A stretch of DNA of 64,000 nt from Pseudomonas hefeiensis. GTDB lineage: Bacteria; Pseudomonadota; Gammaproteobacteria; Pseudomonadales; Pseudomonadaceae. This document shows positions 8,172 to 17,368 of this stretch, piece after piece (the first letter of the stretch is position 1; every line of letters begins with the position of its first letter). The DNA lies in assembly GCF_030687835.1 (NCBI RefSeq), contig NZ_CP117449.1:1488001-1552000 (forward strand), given 5' to 3'. Made by a program: the position numbers and the translations under genes. The notes under the pieces were generated by a model. That model was not told where the DNA came from. It did no database searches and saw only the letters and a list, made by a program, of their open reading frames with translations.

Positions 8172-9137
8172 CTACAGCACAAACCGCCCATCAAACATCG
8201 GCTCATTATCCAGCGCCAACATCCCCTTCTCGAAAATCAGATCCAGGTGATGACTGCCCTTGGCCCCGCCACCCAGCCCCAGGTGCAGGCCGCAATGGCG
8301 CTCCTCGAAACCGGCATTGCGGGCATAGAGGCTCTTGACCCCTTCGTTGGTGCCGATGCCCAGTTCCTCGATGCGCCGGTTGGACGGGTTGGCGTCCAGG
8401 TACTTGTTGAAGTCGTGTTCCAGGCCCGGCACATCGCTGGCGACTTTCTGAATGGTGGAGTCTTCGATCCACAACTCCAGCGGCGATTGCAGCACGCCGT
8501 ACTTACGCGCGAACGGGATGGTGCTCAGAAAAGTACCGACGAATTTCACCTGACCGTTAATGGTGTCGCTGTGGGTGGCGATTTCGCCGGGGGCCAGATC
8601 ATAGTTGCCCAGACCGTTGATGTCGGTCCACTTCCTGACACTGTTGAGGGCCGTATCGAAATACGAGCCGTGGTCATCCTGGAAGCTCAAGGTCGTCGCC
8701 TGGGACATGCGCCGGATCAGGTGGCTATTGAGCCCGGCGATGCGCTGGGGAATCACGCTGAAGGTGTCGTAGAAATACTCGCCGTAATCCTTGAACAGCA
8801 GCGATTTCTTCCAGTTGTCCGCCATTACGCCTTGCAGTGCTCGGACAAAGTCCGGGCCGTCGGGGCGTGGGTTGGGCAGGGTGGAAGAGTCGTAGAAGAA
8901 GATGTACAGATCGCTGTCGGCAATGGCCTTGGACAGTTGCTCCGTGGATTCAAGGTCCAGGCGCATGGCGCTGAACCGGAAGGGTGAGCCGCTGCCAGCC
9001 TGTTCGGCGATGGCGCCGGTCAGCGCTTCGTAGTCGGCCGTATGGCCGAGCAATACCTTGGCAGTCTGAATGCCAGCCAGGGCAGGATGGTGTTCGAGGT
9101 AGTAAAGGAAATGTGAGATGGCTCGTTGTGTGTCCAT
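8172..9137 (-). CDS. M29-aminopeptidase-like protein of an unknown two-gene unit
   Basis: This 321-residue cytosolic-looking protein has a C-terminal half resembling M29 (aminopeptidase T/AmpS) metallopeptidases. Candidate metal ligands are E185 in PGEIATHSDTINGQV, E258 in RRIEELGIGTNEG, H285 in CGLHLGLGGG, and H297-x-D299 in SHHLDLIF. It is shorter than classical M29 enzymes (about 400 residues) and its N-terminal half is divergent. The start codon follows the end of a very short upstream peptide frame (TAA-GC-ATG), so the two are probably translated from one message. I do not recognise a named system. A peptide-maturing or peptide-degrading role is inference. Confidence 0.7.
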   Translation of the reverse strand: MDTQRAISHFLYYLEHHPALAGIQTAKVLLGHTADYEALTGAIAEQAGSGSPFRFSAMRLDLESTEQLSKAIADSDLYIFFYDSSTLPNPRPDGPDFVRALQGVMADNWKKSLLFKDYGEYFYDTFSVIPQRIAGLNSHLIRRMSQATTLSFQDDHGSYFDTALNSVRKWTDINGLGNYDLAPGEIATHSDTINGQVKFVGTFLSTIPFARKYGVLQSPLELWIEDSTIQKVASDVPGLEHDFNKYLDANPSNRRIEELGIGTNEGVKSLYARNAGFEERHCGLHLGLGGGAKGSHHLDLIFEKGMLALDNEPMFDGRFVL

Positions 9138-9227
9138 GCTTATTCTTCCCTGACAGTGGTGTTGGCTTCCCTGAGAATCTGCAAAGTGGCGGAGCCGACC
9201 GGCCGGATCACCTCCGCCGGGTAGTGT

Positions 9228-9365
9228 TTACAGGGGCCACATCGCCGTGCCGAACGGAACGACGGCGTCGGCTTGCATCATTTCAACGGCGGCTTCATGG
9301 GTCGGTGCTTCAAACCATTCGTCCAGTTGCAGTTCGGTTTCCAAGTCTTTGTCCAGTGCTTGCAT
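9228..9365 (-). CDS. 45-residue acidic peptide, possible precursor peptide
   Basis: The ATG at 9365 is preceded by AGGAG with seven bases of spacing, an excellent ribosome-binding site. The peptide runs MQALDKDLETELQLDEWF..., is rich in Glu, Asp and Met, and ends PFGTAMWPL. If one base of the G run at 9233-9236 is removed, the frame continues through CKHYPAEVIRPVGSATLQIL to a stop at 9140, two bases before the M29-like start, giving 74 residues. Either reading couples it to the downstream gene. An acidic leader-like N-terminus and a peptidase-like neighbour recall RiPP loci, but no known precursor family is recognised. Confidence 0.6.
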   Translation of the reverse strand: MQALDKDLETELQLDEWFEAPTHEAAVEMMQADAVVPFGTAMWPL

Positions 9366-10023
9366 AGTGAATCTCCTAGATGACTTTTACGGAAAGTTGC
9401 GGGGTCGACTCCGCGATTGAAAACTGACCGGAATCGGCTCCGCACAACTTGCCAGCACGACGCGTTGGCAAGTCGCTGAAAACCTAGTCGAGGGTTTTTT
9501 GGAATGCAAAAAAATAAATTATTTTTTTCGTTTGAACTTTTTATTCTATTTTTATCTGGGAAATTACTCATTCAAAAACAGCCGCCTGGGTGTTTTTTTA
9601 AATAGGTAGCTACCTACCGTCAATTTGTGGTCAGGCTACGGAAATTTCCTACCTGGAAAGCTTGCGTTACGCATCGTAAAGGAATGTTGACGATTGTTGC
9701 CTTGTGAGCGGCCCTCTATCGGCGTTTAGGATGGCTGTAAGAAAAAGCTTCCGAGGGCACCGGTTTGACGAGTTTTTTGATACTTCGCAGCGCTTGTTTC
9801 AGGCCAACGGGAAGGGTCAGATGCGCGCCATACCTGAAGTGTGGGGTGAGACGCTGATCCGGTGGTGTCTGGCAGCAGGAGGGCGGCAGTGTACAATGCG
9901 CCGCGTTTTACTGTGACCCTTCGCGTACCCACGCATTTTCAAGGTTATCCGCCTTGTTCACTCCGCCATGCCATAAGCGTGTCGGGTTCGATTTCGTCAC
10001 AGATAAAAACAAACAGGTGACGC
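9366..10023. other. Intergenic region with A/T-rich segment, hairpin and palindrome
   Basis: No convincing gene is seen. ACTTGCCA and TGGCAAGT form an 8-bp stem near 9446-9473 in the leader of the peptide gene. About 9500-9600 is strikingly A/T-rich for this genome. A perfect 14-bp palindrome TAGGTAGCTACCTA lies at 9603-9616 and TTACG-CAT-CGTAA at 9666-9678, possible operators. The right part is the aroP promoter region. Confidence 0.6.
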
Positions 10024-11445
10024 ATGACCGTTGTAGAAAATACGCATTCAGGCGAGCTGAAACGCGGCCTGAAAAATCGACACATTCAACTGATCGCCCT
10101 CGGCGGCGCGATCGGTACAGGCCTGTTCCTCGGCTCAGCGGGGGTGCTGAAGTCAGCCGGCCCGTCGATGATCCTCGGTTACGCCATTTGCGGCTTCATT
10201 GCCTTCATGATCATGCGCCAGTTGGGCGAGATGATTGTCGAAGAGCCAGTGGCCGGCTCCTTCAGTCACTTTGCCCACAAGTATTGGGGCGGTTTCGCCG
10301 GCTTCCTGTCGGGCTGGAACTGCTGGATTCTTTATATTCTGGTGGGCATGTCCGAGCTGACCGCGGTCGGCAAGTACATCCACTACTGGGCGCCGGACAT
10401 CCCGACCTGGGCCTCGGCGGCGGCGTTTTTCGTCCTGATCAACGTCATCAACCTGGCCAACGTCAAAGTCTTTGGCGAGGCCGAGTTCTGGTTCGCGATC
10501 ATCAAGGTCGTGGCGATTGTCGGCATGATTGCCCTGGGTAGCTATCTGCTGGTCAGCGGCAATGGTGGTCCGCAAGCTTCGGTGACCAACCTGTGGGCCC
10601 ACGGTGGATTCTTCCCTAATGGCGTGAGCGGCCTGGTGATGGCGATGGCGATCATCATGTTCTCCTTCGGTGGCCTGGAAATGCTCGGCTTCACTGCCGC
10701 CGAGGCCGACAAACCGAAAACCGTGATCCCCAAGGCCATCAATCAGGTGATCTACCGGATCCTGATTTTCTACATCGGCGCTCTCGTGGTGCTGTTGTCC
10801 CTGACCCCCTGGGACAGCCTGCTGAACACACTCAATGCCTCCGGCGATGCCTACAGCGGCAGCCCGTTCGTGCAGGTGTTCTCGATGCTGGGCAGCAATA
10901 CTGCGGCGCACATCCTCAACTTCGTAGTGCTGACCGCCGCATTGTCGGTGTACAACAGCGGCACTTACTGCAACAGCCGCATGCTGCTGGGCATGGCCGA
11001 ACAGGGCGATGCTCCCAAGGCCCTGGCCAAGATCGACAAGCGCGGCGTGCCGGTGCGTTCGATCCTGGCTTCGGCGGTGGTCACGCTGGTGGCGGTGCTG
11101 CTTAACTACTTCATCCCGCAGCATGCGCTGGAGTTGCTGATGTCGCTGGTGGTCGCGACCCTGGTGATCAACTGGGCGATGATCAGCTATTCGCACTTCA
11201 AGTTCCGCCAGCACATGAACCAGACCCGCCAGACACCGTTGTTCAAGGCGCTGTGGTATCCGTATGGCAACTACGTCTGCCTGGCGTTCGTGGTGTTCAT
11301 TCTGGGGGTGATGTTGCTGATTCCCGGCATCCAGATATCGGTCTACGCGATTCCGGTGTGGCTGGTGTTCATGTGGGTGTGTTACGTGATCAAGAACAAG
11401 CGCAGTGCCCGGCATGAACTGGCTGGGGCGGCTGCTGCGAAGTAG
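10024..11445 (+). CDS. aroP: Aromatic amino acid permease, AroP/PheP type
   Basis: The 473-residue amino acid-polyamine-organocation transporter has about 12 transmembrane helices. Family signatures include HIQLIALGGAIGTGLFLGSA in helix 1, IMRQLGEMIVEEPVAGSFSHFA, and SELTAVGKYI followed by VKVFGEAEFWFAIIKV. These match E. coli AroP/PheP better than GabP or LysP. It should import Phe, Tyr and Trp by proton symport across the inner membrane. AGGTG is placed seven bases before the ATG, and a terminator follows. It stands alone as a transcription unit. Confidence 0.88.
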   Translation: MTVVENTHSGELKRGLKNRHIQLIALGGAIGTGLFLGSAGVLKSAGPSMILGYAICGFIAFMIMRQLGEMIVEEPVAGSFSHFAHKYWGGFAGFLSGWNCWILYILVGMSELTAVGKYIHYWAPDIPTWASAAAFFVLINVINLANVKVFGEAEFWFAIIKVVAIVGMIALGSYLLVSGNGGPQASVTNLWAHGGFFPNGVSGLVMAMAIIMFSFGGLEMLGFTAAEADKPKTVIPKAINQVIYRILIFYIGALVVLLSLTPWDSLLNTLNASGDAYSGSPFVQVFSMLGSNTAAHILNFVVLTAALSVYNSGTYCNSRMLLGMAEQGDAPKALAKIDKRGVPVRSILASAVVTLVAVLLNYFIPQHALELLMSLVVATLVINWAMISYSHFKFRQHMNQTRQTPLFKALWYPYGNYVCLAFVVFILGVMLLIPGIQISVYAIPVWLVFMWVCYVIKNKRSARHELAGAAAAK

Positions 11446-11461
11446 GTAATCCTCAAATATG

Positions 11462-11490
11462 ACAAACCCGGCCAAGTGCCGGGTTTGTTG
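11462..11490 (+). terminator. aroP intrinsic terminator
   Basis: ACAAACCCGGC-CAAGT-GCCGGGTTTGT is an 11-bp perfect stem followed by a T-rich run. Confidence 0.88.
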
Positions 11491-11538
11491 TTCAGGGAAG
11501 GTACAAAACCATGGGAACAAAACCTATGGAAATAAAAC

Positions 11539-11629
11539 CTGTGGGAGCAAGGCTTGCCCGCGATGAACGGTAATGCGGTTTATCGATAGATCGCGGTGAC
11601 TGCATCGCGGGCAAGCCTTGCTCCCACAG
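11539..11629. repeat. REP pair (inverted)
   Basis: CTGTGGGAGCAAGGCTTGCC faces GGCAAGCCTTGCTCCCACAG between aroP and arfB. Confidence 0.9.
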
Positions 11630-11713
11630 ACCTCTCCACAGGTCAGGCTCTCACAAGCCTCATTCCAGCGGTTTCGAGTATCCTGTGGCTCCTGATACCG
11701 GACCTCTTTTTCC

Positions 11714-12127
11714 ATGCTGGCAATTTCCAACACTGTGCACATCCCGGACGCCGAGATCGAGCTGACGGCCATTCGCGCCCAGGGCGCCGGGGGGCAGAAC
11801 GTCAATAAGGTCTCCAGCGCTGTGCACTTGCGCTTTGACATCGCGGCCTCGTCCTTGCCCGATTTCTACAAGGAGCGGTTGTTGGCGCTGCGCGACAGTC
11901 GCATCACCAGCGACGGTGTGTTGATCATCAAGGCCCAGCAATACCGCACCCAGGAACAGAACCGGGCCGATGCCCTGGAACGCCTGACCGAGCTGATCCT
12001 TAATGCCACCAAGGTCGAGAAGAAGCGCCGTCCGACCAAACCGACCCTGGGCTCGAAGAAACGTCGTCTGGAATCCAAGACCAAGCGCGGTTCGATCAAA
12101 GCCGGGCGCGGCAAGGTGGACTTCTAG
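11714..12127 (+). CDS. arfB: Alternative ribosome-rescue factor ArfB (YaeJ)
   Basis: The 137-residue protein carries the GGQ motif of release factors at residues 26-28 ([20 protein letters not shown]). It ends in a basic tail ([35 protein letters not shown]), which in ArfB occupies the empty mRNA channel of stalled ribosomes. It hydrolyses peptidyl-tRNA on non-stop complexes. Length and order fit the family. Its stop overlaps by four bases (CTAG) with that of the convergent MFS gene. Confidence 0.95.
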   Translation: MLAISNTVHIPDAEIELTAIRAQGAGGQNVNKVSSAVHLRFDIAASSLPDFYKERLLALRDSRITSDGVLIIKAQQYRTQEQNRADALERLTELILNATKVEKKRRPTKPTLGSKKRRLESKTKRGSIKAGRGKVDF

Positions 12128-13323
12128 TTGTTCTCCCGTTCCTGGCGATACTTCGGCGCCTGGCGGTACAGGTAGAGACTCAGCAGCAACCCGCCCAAGG
12201 CCGCCAGCGCGGCGAACAAAAAGATCGAAGCAAAACCGAAACCCGCGGCGATCGCACCGGCCAACGGCCCGGTAATTCCCAGGGACAAGTCAATGAACAA
12301 CGAATAGGCGCCCACCGCCGCGCCACGGCTGGAGGCCGGTACCAGGTTGACCGCTTCCACCCCCAGCGCCGGGAATACCAGGGAAAAACCGAAACCGCTC
12401 AATGCCGCGCCGGCCAAGGCCCAGTGTGCATCCGGTGCCAGCCACAGCAACAACAGGCCCAGGGTTTCCACCGACAGGCAGGCAATCGCCACCCGGAAGC
12501 CGCCCAGGCGGTTGATCAAATTACCGAACAGCAAGCGCGCGCCGATGAAGCTGGCGCCGAACAGGCTCAGGCACAGCACCGCGTTGTCCCACTGCTGCGT
12601 GGCGTAATACAGGGTGATGAAGGTGGCGATGGTGCCAAAACCGATGGAGCCCAGGGCCAGGCCGCAGCCGTGGGGCAGGACTCGTCCGAGAACGTGCATG
12701 AATGGCAGCCGTTCGCCCGTGACAATGGGCGCCGCCGTTTTCGGCCAGGCCAGCGCCAGCCCCAGCAACGCCAGCAAGATAATGCTGACGCCCATGCTCC
12801 ACAGCCCCAAGGTTTTCACCAGCCACACCCCCAACGGCGCGCCAATCGCCAGCGCGCCGTAGCTGGCGATGCCGTTCCAGGAAATCACCTTGGCGGTATT
12901 CGCCGCGCCGACCCGGCCGATGCCCCAGCCGATCGATCCCGAGCCTACCAGGCTTTCGGCGCTGCCCAGCACCAGGCGGCCAATCAGCAGGCTGATGAGG
13001 CTCAGCGTCGGTAGGTTTGATGTCCAGGCGGACGCCAGCATGAACACACCGCTCAGCCCGCAACCCGCGAGGCCGAACATGACCGCGCGCTTGCTCCCCA
13101 GGTTGTCGATGATCCGTCCGGCATAAGGACGGCTGAGGAGGGTAGCCAGGTACTGGACGCTGATCACCAGCCCGGCGATCACCGCGCCGAAACCCAGTTC
13201 GCCGTGGACGAACCCGGGCAACACGGCGAGGGGAATGCCGATATTCAGGTAGCCAATGAAAGTGAACAGAACGATGGAAACGACTTGCAGCGTGACCGCC
13301 AAGGGGCGCTGGGTATCTGACAT
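12124..13323 (-). CDS. MFS transporter, YfcJ/YhhS-like
   Basis: About 399 residues from the ATG at 13323 ([13 protein letters not shown]), with 12 predicted hydrophobic helices. The MFS motif A-like segment [21 protein letters not shown] follows helix 2, and the second-half repeat is visible at [11 protein letters not shown] start 15 bases upstream (GTG at 13338) is equally open, and neither has a clear Shine-Dalgarno. It most resembles the arabinose-efflux-like exporter group (YhhS/YfcJ). The substrate cannot be deduced. Confidence 0.85.
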   Translation of the reverse strand: MSDTQRPLAVTLQVVSIVLFTFIGYLNIGIPLAVLPGFVHGELGFGAVIAGLVISVQYLATLLSRPYAGRIIDNLGSKRAVMFGLAGCGLSGVFMLASAWTSNLPTLSLISLLIGRLVLGSAESLVGSGSIGWGIGRVGAANTAKVISWNGIASYGALAIGAPLGVWLVKTLGLWSMGVSIILLALLGLALAWPKTAAPIVTGERLPFMHVLGRVLPHGCGLALGSIGFGTIATFITLYYATQQWDNAVLCLSLFGASFIGARLLFGNLINRLGGFRVAIACLSVETLGLLLLWLAPDAHWALAGAALSGFGFSLVFPALGVEAVNLVPASSRGAAVGAYSLFIDLSLGITGPLAGAIAAGFGFASIFLFAALAALGGLLLSLYLYRQAPKYRQERENN

Positions 13324-13406
13324 GGGTAGAGGGTCCACGGAGCAGCAGGATAGATAGGCTGCTTATGATAGCGGTGCCCACGACCGTGAAGCGTGGAAAA
13401 GTAGAA

Positions 13407-13616
13407 CTATTTGCCCGATGGCGCTGGGTTGTCGTCTTGTCCGGCCACCAGATGCGTGGTGACCAATGCGGCGAGGGCGTTTTCTTCAGTGCCGAAACGT
13501 GCCAGCAGCGCGGCTTGTTTCTCTGGGGATAGGCGCGTCCAGATATCCACCATCTTTTCGGCGGTGCCGATCAGAACGCTGGCTTGGGCTTCGCTGAAGG
13601 TAGGGTCATCGGTCAT
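13407..13616 (-). CDS. Small conserved-looking hypothetical protein
   Basis: A 69-residue protein without signal peptide or membrane helix: MTDDPTFSEAQASVLIGTAE followed by a helical region with LSPEKQAALLARFGTEENALAALVTTHL. Composition and codon use resemble neighbouring genes, which supports a real gene. It lies downstream of a 47-residue gene on the same strand, separated by a strong inverted repeat. Function unknown. Confidence 0.65.
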   Translation of the reverse strand: MTDDPTFSEAQASVLIGTAEKMVDIWTRLSPEKQAALLARFGTEENALAALVTTHLVAGQDDNPAPSGK

Positions 13617-13636
13617 GGGGGCTCAGGATTCAGGCA

Positions 13637-13668
13637 GTGTGGAAAGCGCATCTTAGCGCTTTCCACAC
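13637..13668 (-). terminator. Inverted repeat between two small genes
   Basis: GTGTGGAAAGCG and CGCTTTCCACAC form a perfect 12-bp stem with an eight-base loop. No T tract follows on either strand, so termination is likely but unproven. Confidence 0.55.
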
Positions 13669-13688
13669 GGTCTGGTCGTGCGGGTGAA

Positions 13689-13832
13689 TCAGTCTTCGCT
13701 GTCGGCCTGGCGGCGTTCAGTGGCTTCTTTGGGCTCGGGTTGCTGGGCGTCTGGTTGCCCCCCGGCTTGTAGCGTGGTCGTCTGCTCAGTTTCGTGCAGG
13801 CTAGGGAAGGGGAGATTAGGAATCTCGTGCAT
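13689..13832 (-). CDS. 47-residue polar hypothetical protein
   Basis: The ATG at 13832 is preceded by GAGGAG with good spacing. The peptide begins MHEIPNLPFPSLHETEQTTT, is rich in Gln, Glu, Thr and Pro, and ends RRQADSED. It has no membrane segment or Cys and is probably disordered. The strong ribosome-binding site and following inverted repeat suggest expression. Unknown function. Confidence 0.55.
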   Translation of the reverse strand: MHEIPNLPFPSLHETEQTTTLQAGGQPDAQQPEPKEATERRQADSED

Positions 13833-14148
13833 ATCGCGCTCCTCGCAAAGTCTGTTGGTAGATCTGGTAGATCCGCGCTTTTACAAAGCTTGGGCAGGAT
13901 ACAGCAGAAGAAATGACAAAAAGACTTTTAAGTTCCGTTGTGGCGACAAAAGGGCTTGTCTAGACAGGACATATCCAATTACCAAGTGACTGCTACCGGT
14001 CGTCGCGAAGGCTCAAGAATGCGCCCGCCGGGTCGATGGCTTGGACATATCCCTGCATTCGGTTGCGACACTGCACACCACGAACATGGAGGTCGGGAAG
14101 TGTTGTCCGTGAGCTTGGCTCTTTCTTCTTTCCAAGAGATATCCCTCC
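13833..14148. other. Intergenic region upstream of the chemoreceptor
   Basis: No gene is seen. It contains the 10-bp palindrome TGTCTAGACA at 13957-13966 and the decamer GGACATATCC twice (13968-13977 and 14043-14052), possible regulator sites. Confidence 0.4.
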
Positions 14149-15774
14149 ATGTTTCTACAAAAATCCCTGAGAGCGCAGATTCTCGCCTTGCTCAGTGGCA
14201 GCCTGCTGGCGATGTTGCTGATTGCCCTGGCGTCTTTCCATTTCCTTTCCAACGGCGTCCAGAATTATCGCAACCTGATCGATGGCCCGTTGCGTGCGTC
14301 GCAATTAATCGATGAGGCCAACCTGCAATTCAAGGTGCAGGTCCAGGAATGGAAGAACGTTCTGTTGCGCGGCAAGCAGCCGGCCGACCTGGCTAAATAC
14401 TGGAAGCAGTTCGAGGATCGCCAGCACGATGTCCAGGGCATTCTTGGTCAGTTGATCGGGCTGGAAGGGGTTGCGACGCCCATCAAGACTCGGATTGAGG
14501 GGCTGCGAGAAGAACATCTTCAACTGGGCGTGGCCTACCAGAAGGGCCGTGATGCGTTTGTGACGGCGGGCGGCGATGCGGCGGCGGGTGATGCGGCGGT
14601 CAAGGGTGTGGATCGCGCGGCCAGTGAGCAAATGAGTGCGCTGGTGGTGGAGTTGCGCAAACTTGCCAGCGAACAATCGGCGCAGATCAGTGCCGGTGCC
14701 GATCGCACGATTATGCTGGGCACCGTGGTCATGCTGGTTTCCGGCCTGCTGATCGGGCTGTTCAGCCTGTGGCTGGTCAATCGCAACCTGGTGCAGCCGA
14801 TCCGCAACCTGATCGAATACGTGACCCAACTGAGTCGCGGCCGTTTCGCTGAGCGGGTGGTCAGCAACCGGCAGGACGAATTGGGTGACCTGGCGCTGGC
14901 CGCCAATACCCTGCGCGACTTCCTCGCCGAAACCTTCACGCGTCTGCAACGCAGTGCCACGGAACTGGACAGTGCCAGCGGCGAGCTTAATGCCATCGCC
15001 AGCCTGATGAGCCAGGGCACCAGCGAGCAATTTGAACGCACCGATCAGGTGGCGACGGCGATGAACGAAATGTCCGCCACCGCCCAGGAAGTCGCCCGCC
15101 ATGCCGCCGACGCGGCGCGGGCTGCTGATGACGCCGATCACTCGGCGCAGCAGGGCGAAAAGGTTATGCAAGGGACCATTCACACCATCACCCGCATGCG
15201 CGGTGAAATCGCTAACACCGCTACGGTCATCCGCCAGTTGGAAACCGACAGTGGGCGCATTGGCAAGGTGCTGGAAGTGATCCGCGGTATCGCCGAACAG
15301 ACCAATCTATTGGCCCTCAACGCTGCTATCGAAGCGGCCCGGGCTGGCGAGGCCGGACGCGGTTTCGCGGTGGTTGCCGATGAAGTGCGCAGTCTGGCCC
15401 AGCGCACCGCCTCGTCCATCATCGAGATCAACCAGATTATCCAGACCGTGCAAACCGGTGCGGTGGACGCGGCCCAGGCCATCGAGAGCGGACAGTCGCG
15501 CAGTGAAGAAAGCGTGGAGCAGGTGACTCAGGCCGGTGCAATGCTCGAACGCATAACCCAGGCTGTGGAAGCGATTCGCGACATGAACCGTCAGATCGCC
15601 ACTGCCGCAGAAGAGCAGACCTCGGTGGCGGAAGACATCTCGCGCAATCTGACCGAAATCACCTGCATCGCCAGTACTAACCTGGACAATGTGCAGCGCA
15701 CCGAAGCCGCGAGCCGGAACCTGCACGGTTTGTCGGGGCAGTTGAATGAAGTGACGGCGCGATTGAGTGCCTGA
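14149..15774 (+). CDS. Methyl-accepting chemotaxis protein
   Basis: A 541-residue chemoreceptor. A transmembrane helix (about 10-32) precedes a periplasmic helical-bundle sensor (about 33-185), a second transmembrane helix (about 186-208), a HAMP domain ([18 protein letters not shown]...) and the cytoplasmic signalling coiled coil. The hairpin tip [20 protein letters not shown], which contacts CheA/CheW, is intact. The periplasmic domain has no recognisable Cache signature, so the ligand is unknown. No other chemotaxis genes are nearby. Confidence 0.93.
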   Translation: MFLQKSLRAQILALLSGSLLAMLLIALASFHFLSNGVQNYRNLIDGPLRASQLIDEANLQFKVQVQEWKNVLLRGKQPADLAKYWKQFEDRQHDVQGILGQLIGLEGVATPIKTRIEGLREEHLQLGVAYQKGRDAFVTAGGDAAAGDAAVKGVDRAASEQMSALVVELRKLASEQSAQISAGADRTIMLGTVVMLVSGLLIGLFSLWLVNRNLVQPIRNLIEYVTQLSRGRFAERVVSNRQDELGDLALAANTLRDFLAETFTRLQRSATELDSASGELNAIASLMSQGTSEQFERTDQVATAMNEMSATAQEVARHAADAARAADDADHSAQQGEKVMQGTIHTITRMRGEIANTATVIRQLETDSGRIGKVLEVIRGIAEQTNLLALNAAIEAARAGEAGRGFAVVADEVRSLAQRTASSIIEINQIIQTVQTGAVDAAQAIESGQSRSEESVEQVTQAGAMLERITQAVEAIRDMNRQIATAAEEQTSVAEDISRNLTEITCIASTNLDNVQRTEAASRNLHGLSGQLNEVTARLSA

Positions 15775-15809
15775 TCATCGTTAGTACTAGTTGTTCGAAG
15801 ACGTAAAAA

Positions 15810-15842
15810 AGCCGCGCAACCCTAAGGTTGCGCGGCTATTTT
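15810..15842. terminator. Bidirectional terminator
   Basis: AGCCGCGCAACC-CTAA-GGTTGCGCGGCT is a perfect 12-bp stem with A/T tracts on both sides. It serves the chemoreceptor gene and the convergent PepSY gene. Confidence 0.93.
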
Positions 15843-15853
15843 TTGATGTTCAA

Positions 15854-16159
15854 TCAAGTGTCTTGTTTGTTCGACAGGACTTTGCCGGTAGTGGCGTCGA
15901 AGTCAACGTCAAACTCTTTGCCATCGGGAGTTCTCAGTTCAACTTCATATTCATAACCATTGAAGTGGTTGTCCAGGTCGGTGTCGGTGATAGTGGCGCC
16001 CGGGTGCAACTTCAGGGCCTCTTCATTCATCGATTCCAGCGACTTGATCTTGCCTTCCTTGACCAACTGAGGGATTTGGTCGATGCGAACATCAGCCTGG
16101 GCCAGGCCAGCGGTGAGGGTCAGGGCTGCGGCAGTGAACAGGGCAGTCAAAGTTTTCAT
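15854..16159 (-). CDS. Periplasmic PepSY-domain protein
   Basis: A 101-residue protein with a signal peptide (MKTLTALFTAAALTLTAGLAQA) and one PepSY domain: IPQLVKEGKIKSLESMNEEAL followed by EYEVELRTPDGKEFDVDFDATTGKVL. PepSY domains occur in inhibitors of proteases and in small exported proteins. Single-domain forms of this size are common in Pseudomonas and are often linked to envelope two-component systems, but none lies beside this one. Confidence 0.88.
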   Translation of the reverse strand: MKTLTALFTAAALTLTAGLAQADVRIDQIPQLVKEGKIKSLESMNEEALKLHPGATITDTDLDNHFNGYEYEVELRTPDGKEFDVDFDATTGKVLSNKQDT

Positions 16160-16240
16160 GGGGTCTTTCCTTGCTGTGATTAAGGGGTGTGTTGTTTAAG
16201 TGGGTTCAGATTAACTGTGGCAACTTAATTCACCCTTAAT

Positions 16241-17368
16241 TCAGTAACCGTTGTTCTTCAGCACCTGCGCCACACTGCCTGTTTCGGGACGCTTGAGGTA
16301 CTTGAGCAGTTCACGGGTGCGGTTGGTGAAAATGCCATCCACGCCGGCATCCATCACGTTCTTGAAGTCTGCCGCCTCATCCACAGTGTAGACGTGCACC
16401 AACAGGCCCTGGTCATGGGTGTATTGGTTCATCCACGGCTGCACCAAGTCCGAATAACTCTGGCTGCCACCATTAACCAACGCGGCGGACGGCCCGGTGC
16501 CGATGGCACCGTGTGCTTTGGCGAATTGGACCCATTGTTCAAACTCGGCGTTGTCCTTGGGCTGCTGTTTGGCGTAATAGGCCGCCTTGTCCGTTTCGCC
16601 GGACTCGGCAAACGTCACCTTCGACTTGGCCTCGATGTAGCCATCGCCCACCCATAACAGCAGCACCTTCGGTACGTTCGGCATTTCTTTTTGCAGCAGT
16701 TCGAGGCTGCTCTTTTCAAAGGTTTGCAAGACCACTTTACCTTTGCCCTGACCTACTCCGGTGGCGCGTTTGGCGAGCTTGGACCCCGCTGGGCTCAACC
16801 AGCCGCGGTCCTGCAATTTATCCTTCAGATCGCGCTCGATGCCGGGGAACAGCTTCGGCTCCTTGGTTTCGATGTACAGCCCCGGTTTGTGCTGCGGGTT
16901 GCCTTCGGCGATGTTGATGACTTCATCAAGGGTCAGAATTTTCAGGCCCACGAACGACGGGCGAGCACGGTCCGGGTAGGCGGCGTTGAACCAGCTGCCG
17001 GCATCGAGGGTTTTGAGTTCCGCCATGGTGAATTCGTTGGCGGTGCTGTCCTTGCGCTCGGGAAACTTGGTCGCGACATCCGTGGTGCGCAGCAGGCTGT
17101 CGTCGTGCAGCACGAACAGTACGCCGTCCTTGCTGCGTTGCAGGTCCAGCTCCAGGTAATCGGCGCCCAGGTCGCGGGCCAGTTTGTAGGCGGCGGCGGT
17201 GGTTTCCGGCGCATCAAACGAGGCGCCGCGGTGGGCGATTACCGCGGGGTGAGGAATGCCCTGAAGGGCCGCCAGGGACTTGGGGGGCGCGGCTTCGCCG
17301 GCCTGTGTCTGGCCGAAGCCAAGCAGCAGGCTCAGCATCAGGGCGCTACGGGTGAAGGTGACAGGCAT
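16241..17368 (-). CDS. glpQ: Periplasmic glycerophosphodiester phosphodiesterase
   Basis: The 375-residue protein has a signal peptide (about 1-23) and a GDPD TIM barrel. Active-site elements are H46-R47-G48 (VIAHRGASFDAPETT), E73/D75 in YLELDLQ, and H88 in VLHDDSLLRTTDV. It hydrolyses glycerophosphodiesters to glycerol-3-phosphate and an alcohol. It stands alone, so it probably scavenges phospholipid head groups. No clear Pho box is visible in the short upstream region. Confidence 0.93.
   Translation of the reverse strand: MPVTFTRSALMLSLLLGFGQTQAGEAAPPKSLAALQGIPHPAVIAHRGASFDAPETTAAAYKLARDLGADYLELDLQRSKDGVLFVLHDDSLLRTTDVATKFPERKDSTANEFTMAELKTLDAGSWFNAAYPDRARPSFVGLKILTLDEVINIAEGNPQHKPGLYIETKEPKLFPGIERDLKDKLQDRGWLSPAGSKLAKRATGVGQGKGKVVLQTFEKSSLELLQKEMPNVPKVLLLWVGDGYIEAKSKVTFAESGETDKAAYYAKQQPKDNAEFEQWVQFAKAHGAIGTGPSAALVNGGSQSYSDLVQPWMNQYTHDQGLLVHVYTVDEAADFKNVMDAGVDGIFTNRTRELLKYLKRPETGSVAQVLKNNGY

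Noticed and set aside
9704..9916. 70-codon plus-strand frame upstream of aroP
   Set aside because: No ribosome-binding site, atypical composition, and it covers the aroP promoter region.
10153..11520. Minus-strand frame of 455 codons opposite aroP
   Set aside because: His/Gln/Arg-rich composition typical of the complement of a membrane protein gene.
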